A stretch of DNA of 64,000 nt, from positions 39,864-103,863 of the forward strand of contig CAZAER010000017.1 of the NCBI GenBank assembly GCA_964484195.1. Direction: 5' to 3'. The translations under genes and the position numbers were made by a program. The number at the start of each line of letters is the position of its first letter. Positions within the stretch are counted from its first letter, which is position 1. Positions 24,501 through 33,013 of the stretch are shown here, piece by piece. The DNA comes from JALHOP01 sp964484195. GTDB lineage: Bacteria; Myxococcota; XYA12-FULL-58-9; JALHOP01. Below the pieces are notes generated by a model. It searched no databases and had not been told where the DNA came from. It was given only the letters and a program-made list of their open reading frames with translations.

Positions 24501-24979
24501 TGAAGCTCACGCAGCTGAGCAAGGTCTTGCTGGCCCGACGTGTCTTCAATCGCGTACTGAAACACCCATCCAACACCTGTGGCGTCAGGTCCGAGCACGG
24601 GAGACACATCGGGCGGGAGGATTTGTTGAACGCGACCAAGCTGCTCGAACACGCGCGCGCGCGCCCAGTAGATGTCTGTGCCGTCCTCGAAGATGACGTA
24701 GATGAAGCTCATCCCGAACATCGAGTAGCCGCGCACCGTTCGTGCGTGGGGCGTGCTCTGCAGCGCCCGGACCAGCGGGTAGGTGATCTGGTCCTCGACG
24801 AGATCAGGGCCACGCCCCATCCAGTCCGTGAAGACGATGACCTGCGGGTCGGAGAGGTCGGGCAGCGCATCGAGTGGCGTCTGCTTCATGGTGAAGACGG
24901 ACCACACGACAATAAGAGCGGTGCTCCCGAAGACGACCCACCGGTGCTTCGCGGACAGCTCGATGATGCGCTCGATCAT
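21500..24979 (-). CDS. cusA: Heavy-metal RND efflux pump, CusA-like (system 2)
   Basis: 1159 residues, longer than the usual about 1040-1080. N-terminal TM1 and LDALPDLSDPQVIV are characteristic of HME-RND pumps for Cu+/Ag+. Twelve membrane segments are expected. The extra length is a Gly/Ala/Ser insert with five Met (about 815-890) in the second periplasmic loop region, absent from system 1. The TM4 relay motif reads GIAIAVGELEDASTTFVEN (about 400), where system 1 has SIGVLVDGAIVEVEN; the Asp is kept but a Glu sits two residues before it. It starts 3 nt after the MFP2 stop and ends in ATGA with the nuclease gene. Confidence 0.9.
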   Translation of the reverse strand: MIERIIELSAKHRWVVFGSTALIVVWSVFTMKQTPLDALPDLSDPQVIVFTDWMGRGPDLVEDQITYPLVRALQSTPHARTVRGYSMFGMSFIYVIFEDGTDIYWARARVFEQLGRVQQILPPDVSPVLGPDATGVGWVFQYAIEDTSGQQDLAQLRELQDFTIRPTLQAVSGVAEVASFGGFERQFQIVLDPNRLAAYGLSLGDVTRAVRDANSEVGARVLELAGREYVLRGRGYVKTLADLESSVVTVGAGGTPVRLRDVARVQFGPDIRRGAADLNGRGEVVSGIVVMRIGSNALEVSDAIKAEIARLSLPKGVRLVPTYDRAGLIRGSVATLTGTLIQQGIIVALICLLFLFSLRSAFVAIVVIPLAVLMTFIPAYYFGMTINIMSLAGIAIAVGELEDASTTFVENGARRLSMADAGTDRRRVILDALKEVGRPTFFSLLLVTVSFIPLFSLTGQAGRLFRPLVLTHTFATFAAAILAVTLVPPLMMFVMRGKFRREDENPVSRILTRLYRPLVALAVRARWFVLAGAVLLLVVTVPIAMRLGSEFMPPLNEGSLLVMPTTFPGIAIEEARQALTAQHRIIKSFPEVESVHGKAGRAQTATDPAQLDMNESVVMLRPREEWPKRFTARWYSGAPEWLKAPLRWIWSEESPRTLEELGRDLDAALRMPGYQMAIAPPIRTRIDMLTTGVRTPVGIKVFGPDLAEIERLSIALEGMLRDVPGTRSTFAERQTGREYIDVVPDREAIARYGLTVRDVLDVVEAAVGGMPVSTVIAGRSRFSVNLRYASDYRADPEALRRILIPAAASEPVAEVELGGSGTGSSSSAAGMQGGSSPVRGGAGAAGGMNAMGASGKGNAGTPMGAAGAASKAAPMGASLGFPADPSDRWRQSGSAVPLGAIADVRVVTGPPMIKDENGVLVGYVFADIDASKRDLGGWVSDAKQLVGRGLVLPPGYQIQWTGQYEFMEEMQSRIAWVVPLTLLLVIFLLRLGMRGWSQTGLVLTSLPFALVGSVWLLFFQDYNVSTAVWVGLIAVIGTASETGILMVTFLDQSVALRQQTKSHLEGNDVNEAVVDGAASRVRPIVMSVASTVLGLLPLLWEAGPGADVSARIAAPVVGGLVSCLVLTLVVLPAGYTIWRRRQIRTGHNMPTLAEAGGAA

Positions 24980-24982
24980 GAG

Positions 24983-26287
24983 CTACTTCCCGTGCCCTTC
25001 GTGGGCGTCCGGCGCGGCGGTATCAGATCCGTCGCGTCCCTCACGGCCATTGGAGCCCGCATCGGACGTGTTCGCCTGCGCTCCTTCACCCATGCCGGCC
25101 ATACCGGCATGGCTCCCCATGCCTCCTCCTGACGCCCGCAGCCGGCTTTCCGAATCGATGAGGAAAACGCCGGAGGCTACGACCTCTTCGCCGGCCTCGA
25201 GCCCCTCTCGGATTTCGATCTGGTCCTGGAGGCGAACACCCAGCTTGACGGTGCGAGGGGCGAAACGCCCCGAACCCGCGACGACAAAAACGTGCTGCTC
25301 GATGCCAGTGTCAACCACCGCATCGCGACCGACCATGAGCACTTGACGAGGGGTCACTTGAAAATCGGCTGTGCCGTAGATGCCAGGGCGGAGCGAGCCC
25401 TTGGAATTGTCGATGGCGAAGCGGACGCGCAGCGTCCGAGTCCGCTCCGTCAGCGTCGGGTAGAGGAATTCCACTTGCGCCTCGAAGGACGGAAGTCCCG
25501 ATGAGGAGAACTCCAGCACCGCGCGCGTACCGACAGCGATCTGGGGCACGTCCGCCTCAGGCACCTCCGCGAACACCCAAACACGAGACAGATCCGCGAC
25601 GGTCATGATCTCGATCGAGGGATCGACCGCAGTACCCACCGACACGCCGCGATGCAGGACCACTCCGCCTCGGGGCGCAGCCACGGTCACCAACCGGTCG
25701 GGTTGACCGCGCTCTTCGATCGCCTGGATCTGCGCGTCGCTCATTCCGAAGACTCGCAGGCGAGCGCGCGCCCCCTCGAGGACCACGCTCTCGGGGTTGG
25801 AGGCCGCAGACCGACGCGCCGAGAGGTACTCGCTCTGAGAGGAGAGGAGCTCCTGCGAAAAGATGCCCGCCAGAGGCTGGCCGGCTCGCACGATTTGCCC
25901 CGTGGTGTCGATGTAGAGGCGCTCGATCCAGCCCGCGACACGGGTATGCACGTGTGAAACCCGCGATTCGTCTGGGACCACCGTCGCCATGGCTCGAACG
26001 GGGTTTGAGATGTTCGCAAACTTCGCGGGTTCTGCTCGGACGCCAAGCGCCTCCAGGCGCGATGGATCGAAGTCGACTGGAGCCCGCGCGTGTGCGGCGG
26101 GTTCGGTTCCCGCGTCACCTGTCCCCGCTTGTCGCGCCGCTCCCTCGAGTGCGGCGGGACGATTGTGGTGTCGCGAGAATGGCCAACTGTGGCGCAAATG
26201 TTGGACGAGAAGAGCGCCTACGAGGAGAGCGAAGGTGATTGCGACCCCTGCACCAACGGCTCGCCATTCCTTGAGTAACTTGATCAT
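24983..26287 (-). CDS. cusB: RND membrane-fusion (periplasmic adaptor) protein, CusB-like (system 2)
   Basis: 434 residues. It has a membrane anchor at the N-terminus (AGVAITFALLVGALLVQ), a lipoyl/barrel core (VAGWIERLYIDTTGQIVRAGQPL; VWVFAEVPEADVPQIAVG), and a C-terminal tail with Met/His (MGSHAGMAGMGEG ... HEGHGK). It bridges the RND pump and TolC. Unlike MFP1 it lacks the Cys/Met/His heavy-metal-binding domains. The start overlaps the TolC2 stop as ATGA, and the RND gene follows after 3 nt. Confidence 0.88.
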   Translation of the reverse strand: MIKLLKEWRAVGAGVAITFALLVGALLVQHLRHSWPFSRHHNRPAALEGAARQAGTGDAGTEPAAHARAPVDFDPSRLEALGVRAEPAKFANISNPVRAMATVVPDESRVSHVHTRVAGWIERLYIDTTGQIVRAGQPLAGIFSQELLSSQSEYLSARRSAASNPESVVLEGARARLRVFGMSDAQIQAIEERGQPDRLVTVAAPRGGVVLHRGVSVGTAVDPSIEIMTVADLSRVWVFAEVPEADVPQIAVGTRAVLEFSSSGLPSFEAQVEFLYPTLTERTRTLRVRFAIDNSKGSLRPGIYGTADFQVTPRQVLMVGRDAVVDTGIEQHVFVVAGSGRFAPRTVKLGVRLQDQIEIREGLEAGEEVVASGVFLIDSESRLRASGGGMGSHAGMAGMGEGAQANTSDAGSNGREGRDGSDTAAPDAHEGHGK

Positions 26288-27570
26288 GGCCGCGGCCCCT
26301 CATCTCCCGTCGCCCGGCGCAGACGCGCCCAGGCCAGGCCGAGATTGAATTCCGCGGACACGAGCTCGACCTGCGTTGACCACAGCGTCTGCGCAGCCTC
26401 TATGACGCTGACGAGTGGAAGCTGCCCTGCGGCGTACCCCGCGAGGGTGGGATCGATAGCCTGGCGCGCGCGAGGCAGGACTTCGTCACGAAGCGCGAGC
26501 AGCCGTTCCCGAGATGCGACGACTTGCTCTCGCGATACGACAGCATTGCCCTCGACCATGCGTCGCATCGCCTGCAGATCGGCCTGGGCCATATCGACCA
26601 TGGCCTCTGCTTCGGCAACCCCTGCCCGAAGGCGTCCGCGCCAGATTGGAATTGTGATCCCGACCATCGCCATCCACCTCACGCCGTCGGTCTCTGTATA
26701 GGCCGGTCCAGTCCGGACCATCGCCATCGGCCAATACATCGACTCCATCACGGAGACTTCCGCGCGAGCGCGTCCGATTTCCGCCTGCCCTCCCCGCAAC
26801 TCGGGCCGGCGGTCGACAGCGGCATCTCGCGCCGCTTCCGCCGTGGGAGGTGGTACAGTCGACGCCGTGCTATCGAGCGCTGGAATGGCGGCGGCAGCAG
26901 AACGTCCGAGATTGGTATTGAGCATGGCCTCCGCCGCCCACACTTCGGCAGCAATCGAGCGCCGCGCTCCTTCGATCCGCGACACTTCGATCTCCGCGCG
27001 GAGAACGTCGGCCTGGGGGCCGGAGCCGGCCGAGTAACGGGCGTTGGCGGCGAGGACGAATTGCCGCGCGAGCGTGCGCTGTTCGTCAAGAATGCGTGCA
27101 ATCTGACGCCGCTCTTGGAGCATGAGAAAGGCGTTGGCCGCTTCGAGGTCGACGTCGAGTGCGACTCGATCTGTTTCGGCAAGAGCTCGTTGCGCCTCAG
27201 CTTCGGCGGCGCGGCGCCGGTTCCCGCGAATCCGCGACAGCGGGAAGCGCTGCTCGACGGTCAGACTGGTATCGGCGCCGTGGAGCATCAACGGTAGGTC
27301 GACTGAGGGGGATACCATGGGGTCTTCAAGCGCAGACACGATGACGGGGCGCTGGGCGGCGGCCCGCGCCCGAGCACGCGCGGCGGCGATCTCCTGGCGA
27401 TGGGTGCGCCCATACGCGAGAACGTCTTCGAGCCGCAGCGGGTTTGGCAGCTCTTCTGATTCCTGCCCTTGAGCCGTCGATGCGACGGTGAGAAGGATGA
27501 GCGTGAGGTTTGCGCCGAAGAGAGAGAAGGCTCGACTTGGAGAACCTCGCCTTGTGCGCTCCTTTTTCAT
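26284..27570 (-). CDS. TolC-family outer-membrane efflux protein (system 2)
   Basis: 428 residues with a signal peptide (about 1-35, ending ASTAQG). Typical OEP repeats follow: LRLEDVLAYGRTHRQEI, ARYSAGSGPQADVLRAEIEVSRIE and YAAGQLPLVSVIEAAQTLW, matching the two pseudo-repeats of the trimeric channel. It completes a CBA-type pump with the next two genes. It is the first gene of the second half of the run, after a gap of about 405 nt from the His-rich gene. Confidence 0.87.
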   Translation of the reverse strand: MKKERTRRGSPSRAFSLFGANLTLILLTVASTAQGQESEELPNPLRLEDVLAYGRTHRQEIAAARARARAAAQRPVIVSALEDPMVSPSVDLPLMLHGADTSLTVEQRFPLSRIRGNRRRAAEAEAQRALAETDRVALDVDLEAANAFLMLQERRQIARILDEQRTLARQFVLAANARYSAGSGPQADVLRAEIEVSRIEGARRSIAAEVWAAEAMLNTNLGRSAAAAIPALDSTASTVPPPTAEAARDAAVDRRPELRGGQAEIGRARAEVSVMESMYWPMAMVRTGPAYTETDGVRWMAMVGITIPIWRGRLRAGVAEAEAMVDMAQADLQAMRRMVEGNAVVSREQVVASRERLLALRDEVLPRARQAIDPTLAGYAAGQLPLVSVIEAAQTLWSTQVELVSAEFNLGLAWARLRRATGDEGPRP

Positions 27571-27975
27571 CCGCTGCTTCTTGCGACCGACCTCTTTCCG
27601 AGGCGGCCAAAGCGAGCGAACACCGCCACACGTGAGCGCAGGACGGCCTTATCTGTCTGACCGATAGCTGCCTGCGCGGACGCACCTATCCCCATGGGCG
27701 TAAGCACCAAGCACTCCCCGTGCCAGGAGCAAAGGCCATACCTGAGGAAGGAACCCTACGAAAACGCTGAATTCGGCCGGGATCGACTGGCTGGCAAGAT
27801 GCCCCTTGGGGCAAAGAGCGCAGGCTTTTCGTGCGACGGATGCCCGCCCGCAAGATCTGCGCAAGATCACGAATCCTCCGGCTGGCGACGTGTGCAGGGC
27901 AGCTGGCACCCTGCGCTGTTAGCCAGTCCTCTGCACGATTGCGCCCGCGCGGTTCCTCCGGCGCGCCCTTGGTGG
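27571..27975. other. Intergenic region between the two Cus-like systems
   Basis: About 405 bases. Several short open frames exist on both strands, but none has a recognisable domain or ribosome-binding site. It probably carries the promoter for the second half of the run, though I could not identify a convincing one. Confidence 0.5.
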
Positions 27976-28230
27976 TCAATGCCTGTGCCGGTGATGGGCA
28001 TCCGGCAGGTGCGGATGGTCGTGGACCAGACGCACGTGGCAGTGAAGGTGGCTGTGCGGTTCGCCAGCGGGGGCGTTCGGACCGTGCTCGTGCTGATGAT
28101 GCTCGTCGTGCTGATGAAGGTGCTCGAGCTCGAGCTCCGCGTGCTCGTGCTTGCCAGCGGCCTTCGCTGGGGTCACCGACATGTCGCAGATCGGATCGCG
28201 TGCGGTGGCTTCGTTCTCGTCGCCGCTCAT
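27976..28230 (-). CDS. 84-residue His-rich putative metal-binding peptide
   Basis: 84 residues of which 20 are His, arranged HLHQHDEHHQHEH and then HSHLHCH, HDHPH and HHRHRH. The N-terminus RDPICDMSV resembles the DPVCGMxV opening of YHS domains. The start ATG overlaps the RND1 stop (ATGA), so it is translationally coupled to the pump. It has no signal peptide, so it should stay in the cytoplasm and might buffer Cu, Zn or Ni. It may be a cut-down YHS protein whose second half was replaced by the His tract. Too short for a family call. Confidence 0.7.
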   Translation of the reverse strand: MSGDENEATARDPICDMSVTPAKAAGKHEHAELELEHLHQHDEHHQHEHGPNAPAGEPHSHLHCHVRLVHDHPHLPDAHHRHRH

Positions 28231-31200
28231 GACGCGGCGACCTCCTTACGCTTCCAGAGAAAATAGACGGCAGGGTAGACGAGCAACTCCATGACGAAGC
28301 TAGTGACCAGGCCGCCGACCATCGGTGCGGCGATGCGCTTCATCACATCGGCGCCGGCCCCCGTCGACCACATGATCGGCAGGAGCCCGAGCATCGCCGC
28401 GCACACGGTCATCGCTTTGGGGCGCACGCGCTTGACGGCGCCGTGGATGATGGCTTCGACGAGGTCCTCGCGTGTCTTGAGTAAGCCCCGCCGCTTGTAG
28501 TCGTCGTGGGACAGGTCGAGGAACAGCAGCATGAACACGCCGGTCTCGGCGTCGAGCCCCATGAGCGCGATCATCCCGACCCAGACCGCGATGGAGATGT
28601 TGTAACCGAGTGCCCAGAGCAACCAAACAGCGCCCACCGCCGAGAAGGGCACCGCGAGCATGACGATGCTCGCCTTCACAGCCGAGCGGGTGTTCGCGTA
28701 CAGCAGTCCGAAGATGAGCACGAGGGTGAGGGGCAGGATGAGCTTCAAGCGCTCGCGGACGCGCAGCATGTTCTCGTACTGCCCGCTCCAGACCATCGTG
28801 TAGCCGGTGGGGACGGAGACCGCGGCAGCGACAGCGCGCTTGGCCTCGTCCACGAAGCTCCCCACATCGGTCTTCGAGGTGTCAAAGTCGACGTACACAT
28901 AGCCCGCCAGGAGGCCGTTCTCGTCGCGGATCATCGACGGCCCGTGCGCGAGCACCACGTCGGCGATCTCACTCATCGGGATCTGCCCCGCGCCGTTCGG
29001 GAGCGGCACCAGGACGCGCTCGAGGACCTTGACGTTGTCGCGATAGTCGCGCGCATAGCGCACGTTGATGCCGTACCGTTCGCGTCCTTCGACGGTGGTG
29101 CTCTGGTTGTCGCCGCCGACCGCGGTCATGACGACCGTGTTCGCGTCATCGACGCTGAGGCCGTAACGGGCGAGTTGGTCGCGCTTCAAGACGAAGTCGA
29201 TGAAGTAGCCGCCGGCCACGCGCTCGGCGTAGGCGCTGCGGGTGCTCGGGAGCTTCGCAATCGCGGACTCGGTCTCCTTGGCGACGCGCTCGATGGTCGC
29301 GAGATCCGAGCCCAGGATCTTGATGCCCACCGGTGTGCGGATGCCGGTGGAGAGCATGTCCAGCCGTCCTTTGATCGGCATGGTCCAGGCGTTGGAGATG
29401 CCCGGGATCTGCAGCGCCGCGTTCATCTCGGCTTCGAGCTCCTCCTGGGTGATGCGGTCGCGCCAGAAGGAGCGCAGCACGCGCTTCGCCCACTCGGGCG
29501 CCCAGGACGAGTACCAGCGCGGCTCCTCACGCCACTGGGCTTCTGGCTTGAGCGTGATCGTCGTCTCCATCATGGTAAGCGGCGCCGGGTCCGTCGAGGT
29601 GCTGGCGCGCCCGGCCTTGCCGAAGACGCGCTCGACCTCGGGGAAGGTCATGAGGATCTTGTCCTGGAGCTGCAGCGCCCTCTGCGCCTCGGCGACCGAC
29701 ATGCCGGGCTCCACCGCCGATGGCATGTAGAGGATCGTGCCCTCGCGCAGCGGCGGCATGAACTCCGAGCCGAGGTGCATGTAGACCGGAATAGCGGACG
29801 CGACAATCAACACCGCGACCGCGATGGTCATCTTTGCGTGGTGAACCACGAAGCGGCAGGGACCTTCGTAGAGGTGGTGGAGCAGCCGGCTCACCGGATG
29901 ACGTTCCTCGGCGTGGTAGGTGCCCACGAGCGCCGTGGTCGCGAGCCATGCGAGAAACCTCGGACGAAATGTGAAGGGCTCGATGCGCGCGAACATCATG
30001 CGCAGCGCCGGATCCAGGGTGACCGCGAGGATCGCGGCAATCGCCATGGCGAAATTCTTGGAGAAGGCGAGCGGCCGAAACAGTCGGCCCTCCTGGTCGA
30101 CCAAGGTGAAGACCGGCAGGAATGCGACCGCGATGACGAGCAGCGAGAAGAAGACTCCTGGGCCGACCTCCATCAGTGCTTCGAGGCGAACTTCGTGGAA
30201 GTCGCCTTTTTTCCCGTCCTGCACCCAGTGGTGGATCTTGTTGTAAGCGTTCTCGACCTCGACGATGGCGCCGTCCACGAGCACGCCGATCGAGATGGCG
30301 ATGCCGGCGAGTGACATGAGGTTTGCGTTCAAGCCGAACAGCTTCATCAGGATGAACGAGAGCGCGACCGACACCGGGATGGTGACGATGGGGATGATCG
30401 ACGACGGGATGTGCCAGAGGAAGACGAGGATGATGAGCGAGACGATGACGATCTCTTCGATCAGCTTGTCTTTTACCGTGCCGATGGCGCGCTCGATGAG
30501 GTCCGAGCGGTCGTAGGTGGTGACGACCTCGACGCCGCTCGGGAGCGACGGCTTGATCGCCTCGAGCTTGGCCTTGACGCGATCGATGACGGCGAGGGCG
30601 TTTTCTCTCTCGCGCATGATGACGATGCCGCCGACGACGTCGCCCTGGCCGTCGTAGTCGGCGATGCCGCGGCGCATCTCTGGCCCGAGGGCCACGGTGG
30701 CGACGTCGCGCACGAGGACCGGTGTGCCGGCCTCCGTCTTGAGCACGAGCTTCTCGATGTCTTGGAGGCTCTTCACGTAGCCGCGACCGCGCACCATGTA
30801 CTCACGGCCCGCCATCTCGACCAGGCGACCACCGACATCGTTGTTGCCCTTGCGCACCGCTTCGATGACGGCGTCGAGCGGCAGCTTGTAGGCGGCGAGG
30901 GCGTTGGGGTTGACCGTCACCTGGTACTGGCGCACCTGACCGCCCACGGTCGCGACCTCGGACACGCCGGGCACGCTCTGCACCGCATAGCGCAGGAACC
31001 AATCCTGATACGAGCGCAGCTCATCGGAGGAATGTTTGCCGCTCTTGTCCACCAAAGCGTACTGGAAGACCCACCCTACGCTGGTCGCGTCCGGCCCGAG
31101 CTCGGTCTTGACCCCGTCGGGCAGCTGCGCCGTGATCTTGGACAGGTACTCGAGCACGCGCGTGCGCGCCCAGTACATGTCGGTGCCGTCCTCGAAGATC

Positions 31201-31481
31201 ACGTAGACGTAGCTGAAGCCGAAGTCGGAGAAGCCGCGGATGGCTTTCACGCGCGGCGCGCCGAGCAACGCCGTGGTGATAGGATAGGTCACCTGGTCCT
31301 CGATGATGTCGGGGCTGCGGTCCCAGCGCGAGTAGATGATGACCTGCGTGTCGGAGAGGTCAGGGAGCGCGTCGAGCGGGATGGTGCGCATCGACCACCA
31401 GGCGAGCGTGAGGAGAACGAACGACGAGGCGATGACGAGGAATTTGTTTTCGGCCGAGAAACGAATCACTCGTTTGATCAC
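28227..31481 (-). CDS. cusA: Heavy-metal RND efflux pump, CusA-like (system 1)
   Basis: 1084 residues from GTG 31481, which overlaps the MFP1 stop as GTGA; the upstream part of the open frame is the shadow of MFP1. TM1 is followed by LDALPDLSDTQVII, and TM4 reads GIAISIGVLVDGAIVEVENAY with the conserved Asp of HME-RND pumps. LGSEFMPPLREGTI and the repeat of periplasmic porter domains are complete. It exports Cu+/Ag+ (or other soft metals) from the periplasm through TolC. Specificity cannot be fixed by sequence alone. Confidence 0.92.
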   Translation of the reverse strand: MIKRVIRFSAENKFLVIASSFVLLTLAWWSMRTIPLDALPDLSDTQVIIYSRWDRSPDIIEDQVTYPITTALLGAPRVKAIRGFSDFGFSYVYVIFEDGTDMYWARTRVLEYLSKITAQLPDGVKTELGPDATSVGWVFQYALVDKSGKHSSDELRSYQDWFLRYAVQSVPGVSEVATVGGQVRQYQVTVNPNALAAYKLPLDAVIEAVRKGNNDVGGRLVEMAGREYMVRGRGYVKSLQDIEKLVLKTEAGTPVLVRDVATVALGPEMRRGIADYDGQGDVVGGIVIMRERENALAVIDRVKAKLEAIKPSLPSGVEVVTTYDRSDLIERAIGTVKDKLIEEIVIVSLIILVFLWHIPSSIIPIVTIPVSVALSFILMKLFGLNANLMSLAGIAISIGVLVDGAIVEVENAYNKIHHWVQDGKKGDFHEVRLEALMEVGPGVFFSLLVIAVAFLPVFTLVDQEGRLFRPLAFSKNFAMAIAAILAVTLDPALRMMFARIEPFTFRPRFLAWLATTALVGTYHAEERHPVSRLLHHLYEGPCRFVVHHAKMTIAVAVLIVASAIPVYMHLGSEFMPPLREGTILYMPSAVEPGMSVAEAQRALQLQDKILMTFPEVERVFGKAGRASTSTDPAPLTMMETTITLKPEAQWREEPRWYSSWAPEWAKRVLRSFWRDRITQEELEAEMNAALQIPGISNAWTMPIKGRLDMLSTGIRTPVGIKILGSDLATIERVAKETESAIAKLPSTRSAYAERVAGGYFIDFVLKRDQLARYGLSVDDANTVVMTAVGGDNQSTTVEGRERYGINVRYARDYRDNVKVLERVLVPLPNGAGQIPMSEIADVVLAHGPSMIRDENGLLAGYVYVDFDTSKTDVGSFVDEAKRAVAAAVSVPTGYTMVWSGQYENMLRVRERLKLILPLTLVLIFGLLYANTRSAVKASIVMLAVPFSAVGAVWLLWALGYNISIAVWVGMIALMGLDAETGVFMLLFLDLSHDDYKRRGLLKTREDLVEAIIHGAVKRVRPKAMTVCAAMLGLLPIMWSTGAGADVMKRIAAPMVGGLVTSFVMELLVYPAVYFLWKRKEVAAS

Positions 31482-33004
31482 GGCGCATGGCCCTCGTGAC
31501 CGGGCGGCGTGGCTGGTGTTCGTTCCGGAGCCGGTCCGCCGGCGCCAGCCGCCATCTCGGCGAGGGACGCCCGCAGCCGTGACTCGGAGTCGATGAGAAA
31601 GTTGGCGCGCGTCACGACCCGATCGCCGACCGCGAGCCCGGAGATCACCTCGACCTCGTTGCCACTGGCTTCGCCGAGGCGAACTTTGCGTGGCTGGAGC
31701 TTGCCCTCGCCAATGGCCACGAAAACGATCTTGTCCGTTCCCGAGTCGATGACTGCGTCCTGCGGGATGCGCATGCCTTCGCGAGGCGTTCCGTGGAGCG
31801 TCACCTCGCCGAACATCTCGGGGCGCAGCTCGCCGCCAGGGTTCGCGAACGCGAGGCGGACCTTCACCGTCCGCGTTTGCGGATCGAACACTGGATCGAT
31901 GAAGAGCACCTTCCCCTTGAACTCGCGGTTCGGGAACGCCTTGAGGGTCAGGCTCGCTGGCATTCCCTCCTTCACGAGCTGCAGCTCGCTCTCGTAGACG
32001 TCGGCGAGCACCCACAGGCTCGACAGGTCGACGATCTCGTAGGGCATCGCGCCGGCCTCGAGCTTCATGCCCTCGACCACGTCCTTCTTGGTGACCGCGC
32101 CGGAGACGGGCGAGCGGAAGGTGAGGGTCTTCGAGGCCTCGCCGGTGCGCTCGATGCGCTCGATCTGCTCCTCAGGAACGTCCCAGAGCGCGAGCTTGTT
32201 GCGGGCGGCTCTAACCAGGTCTTCGCCGTCACCGCCGAGGGCGCCGCTCTTGGCGAGCGATCCGCGGGTGCGCAGCGCGAGCAGGTACTCCTCTTGCGCC
32301 GAGAGCAGCTCGGGGCTGTAGATGGCGAAGAGGGGGTCGCCGCGGCGCACCCGCTTGCCCACGAAGTCGACGTAGACGTGCTCGACGAAGCCTGGGATCT
32401 TGACGTTGATGTGACGCACCCGCGTCTCGTCCACCGCGACGCGGCCGACGGTGCGCCACGCGCCGCCGACAGCGCCGGCAGTCACCTCCGCGGTCGCCAA
32501 GCCGATGAGCTGCTGCCGCGCCGGGTCGATGTCTACGGTCGCCTGTCCCGCGACGTCCGATCCGCCGCCGGACATCTCGTCGGCGTACACAGGCACATAG
32601 TCCATCCCCATCTCGTCCTTCTTCTGCGTGGGTGAGGTCACCTTCGGATCCATGGGCGAGCGATAGTAGAGGAGCTGTCGCTCGCCCTGCGTCTTTTTGT
32701 CCGCTTTAGCGGCTCCATCATCGACCTTGACGAGCTGCATGCCGCAGATCGGGCACTCTCCTGGGTGGTCCTGCACGACCGAGGGGTGCATCGGGCACTG
32801 GTAGCGCGCCTTCGGCTCTTCGGCGGCGGCCGCCGGGCTAGCGGCACCGTCGCCGCGCGATTCGCGACCGATCCAGTAGGCGGCGGCGCCCACTACGGTG
32901 GCGCTCGCCAGCGCGGCGAGGAAGAGGGCGCGCTTGCTGACCGAGCCCTGTGTCTGATGTGGCTCGCTCCCGGCGACGCGTCCGTCCGTCGAGTCACTCG
33001 TCAT
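31478..33004 (-). CDS. cusB: CusB-like membrane-fusion protein with two metal-binding domains (system 1)
   Basis: 508 residues. After a membrane anchor (about 25-46) comes a canonical heavy-metal-binding domain YQCPMHPSVV..CPICGMQL (about 68-93) and a second, Cys-less variant YYRSPMDPKVT...KDEMGMDYVPVY (about 112-138). The adaptor core follows (VEHVYVDFVGKRVRRGDPLF; WVLADVYESEL). The tail ends GHEGHAP. The Met-rich variant is like the N-terminal Met sites of CusB. It is the 5' partner of RND1 and follows TolC1 by 9 nt. Confidence 0.9.
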   Translation of the reverse strand: MTSDSTDGRVAGSEPHQTQGSVSKRALFLAALASATVVGAAAYWIGRESRGDGAASPAAAAEEPKARYQCPMHPSVVQDHPGECPICGMQLVKVDDGAAKADKKTQGERQLLYYRSPMDPKVTSPTQKKDEMGMDYVPVYADEMSGGGSDVAGQATVDIDPARQQLIGLATAEVTAGAVGGAWRTVGRVAVDETRVRHINVKIPGFVEHVYVDFVGKRVRRGDPLFAIYSPELLSAQEEYLLALRTRGSLAKSGALGGDGEDLVRAARNKLALWDVPEEQIERIERTGEASKTLTFRSPVSGAVTKKDVVEGMKLEAGAMPYEIVDLSSLWVLADVYESELQLVKEGMPASLTLKAFPNREFKGKVLFIDPVFDPQTRTVKVRLAFANPGGELRPEMFGEVTLHGTPREGMRIPQDAVIDSGTDKIVFVAIGEGKLQPRKVRLGEASGNEVEVISGLAVGDRVVTRANFLIDSESRLRASLAEMAAGAGGPAPERTPATPPGHEGHAP

Positions 33005-33013
33005 TGTCAGTCC

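Noticed and set aside
27649..27909. 86-residue minus-strand open frame between the two Cus systems
   Set aside because: No ribosome-binding site, no recognisable domain; leaves the region without a supported gene.
28506..30314. 602-codon plus-strand frame opposite RND1
   Set aside because: Shadow of the pump gene; reverse-complement codon bias explains its length.
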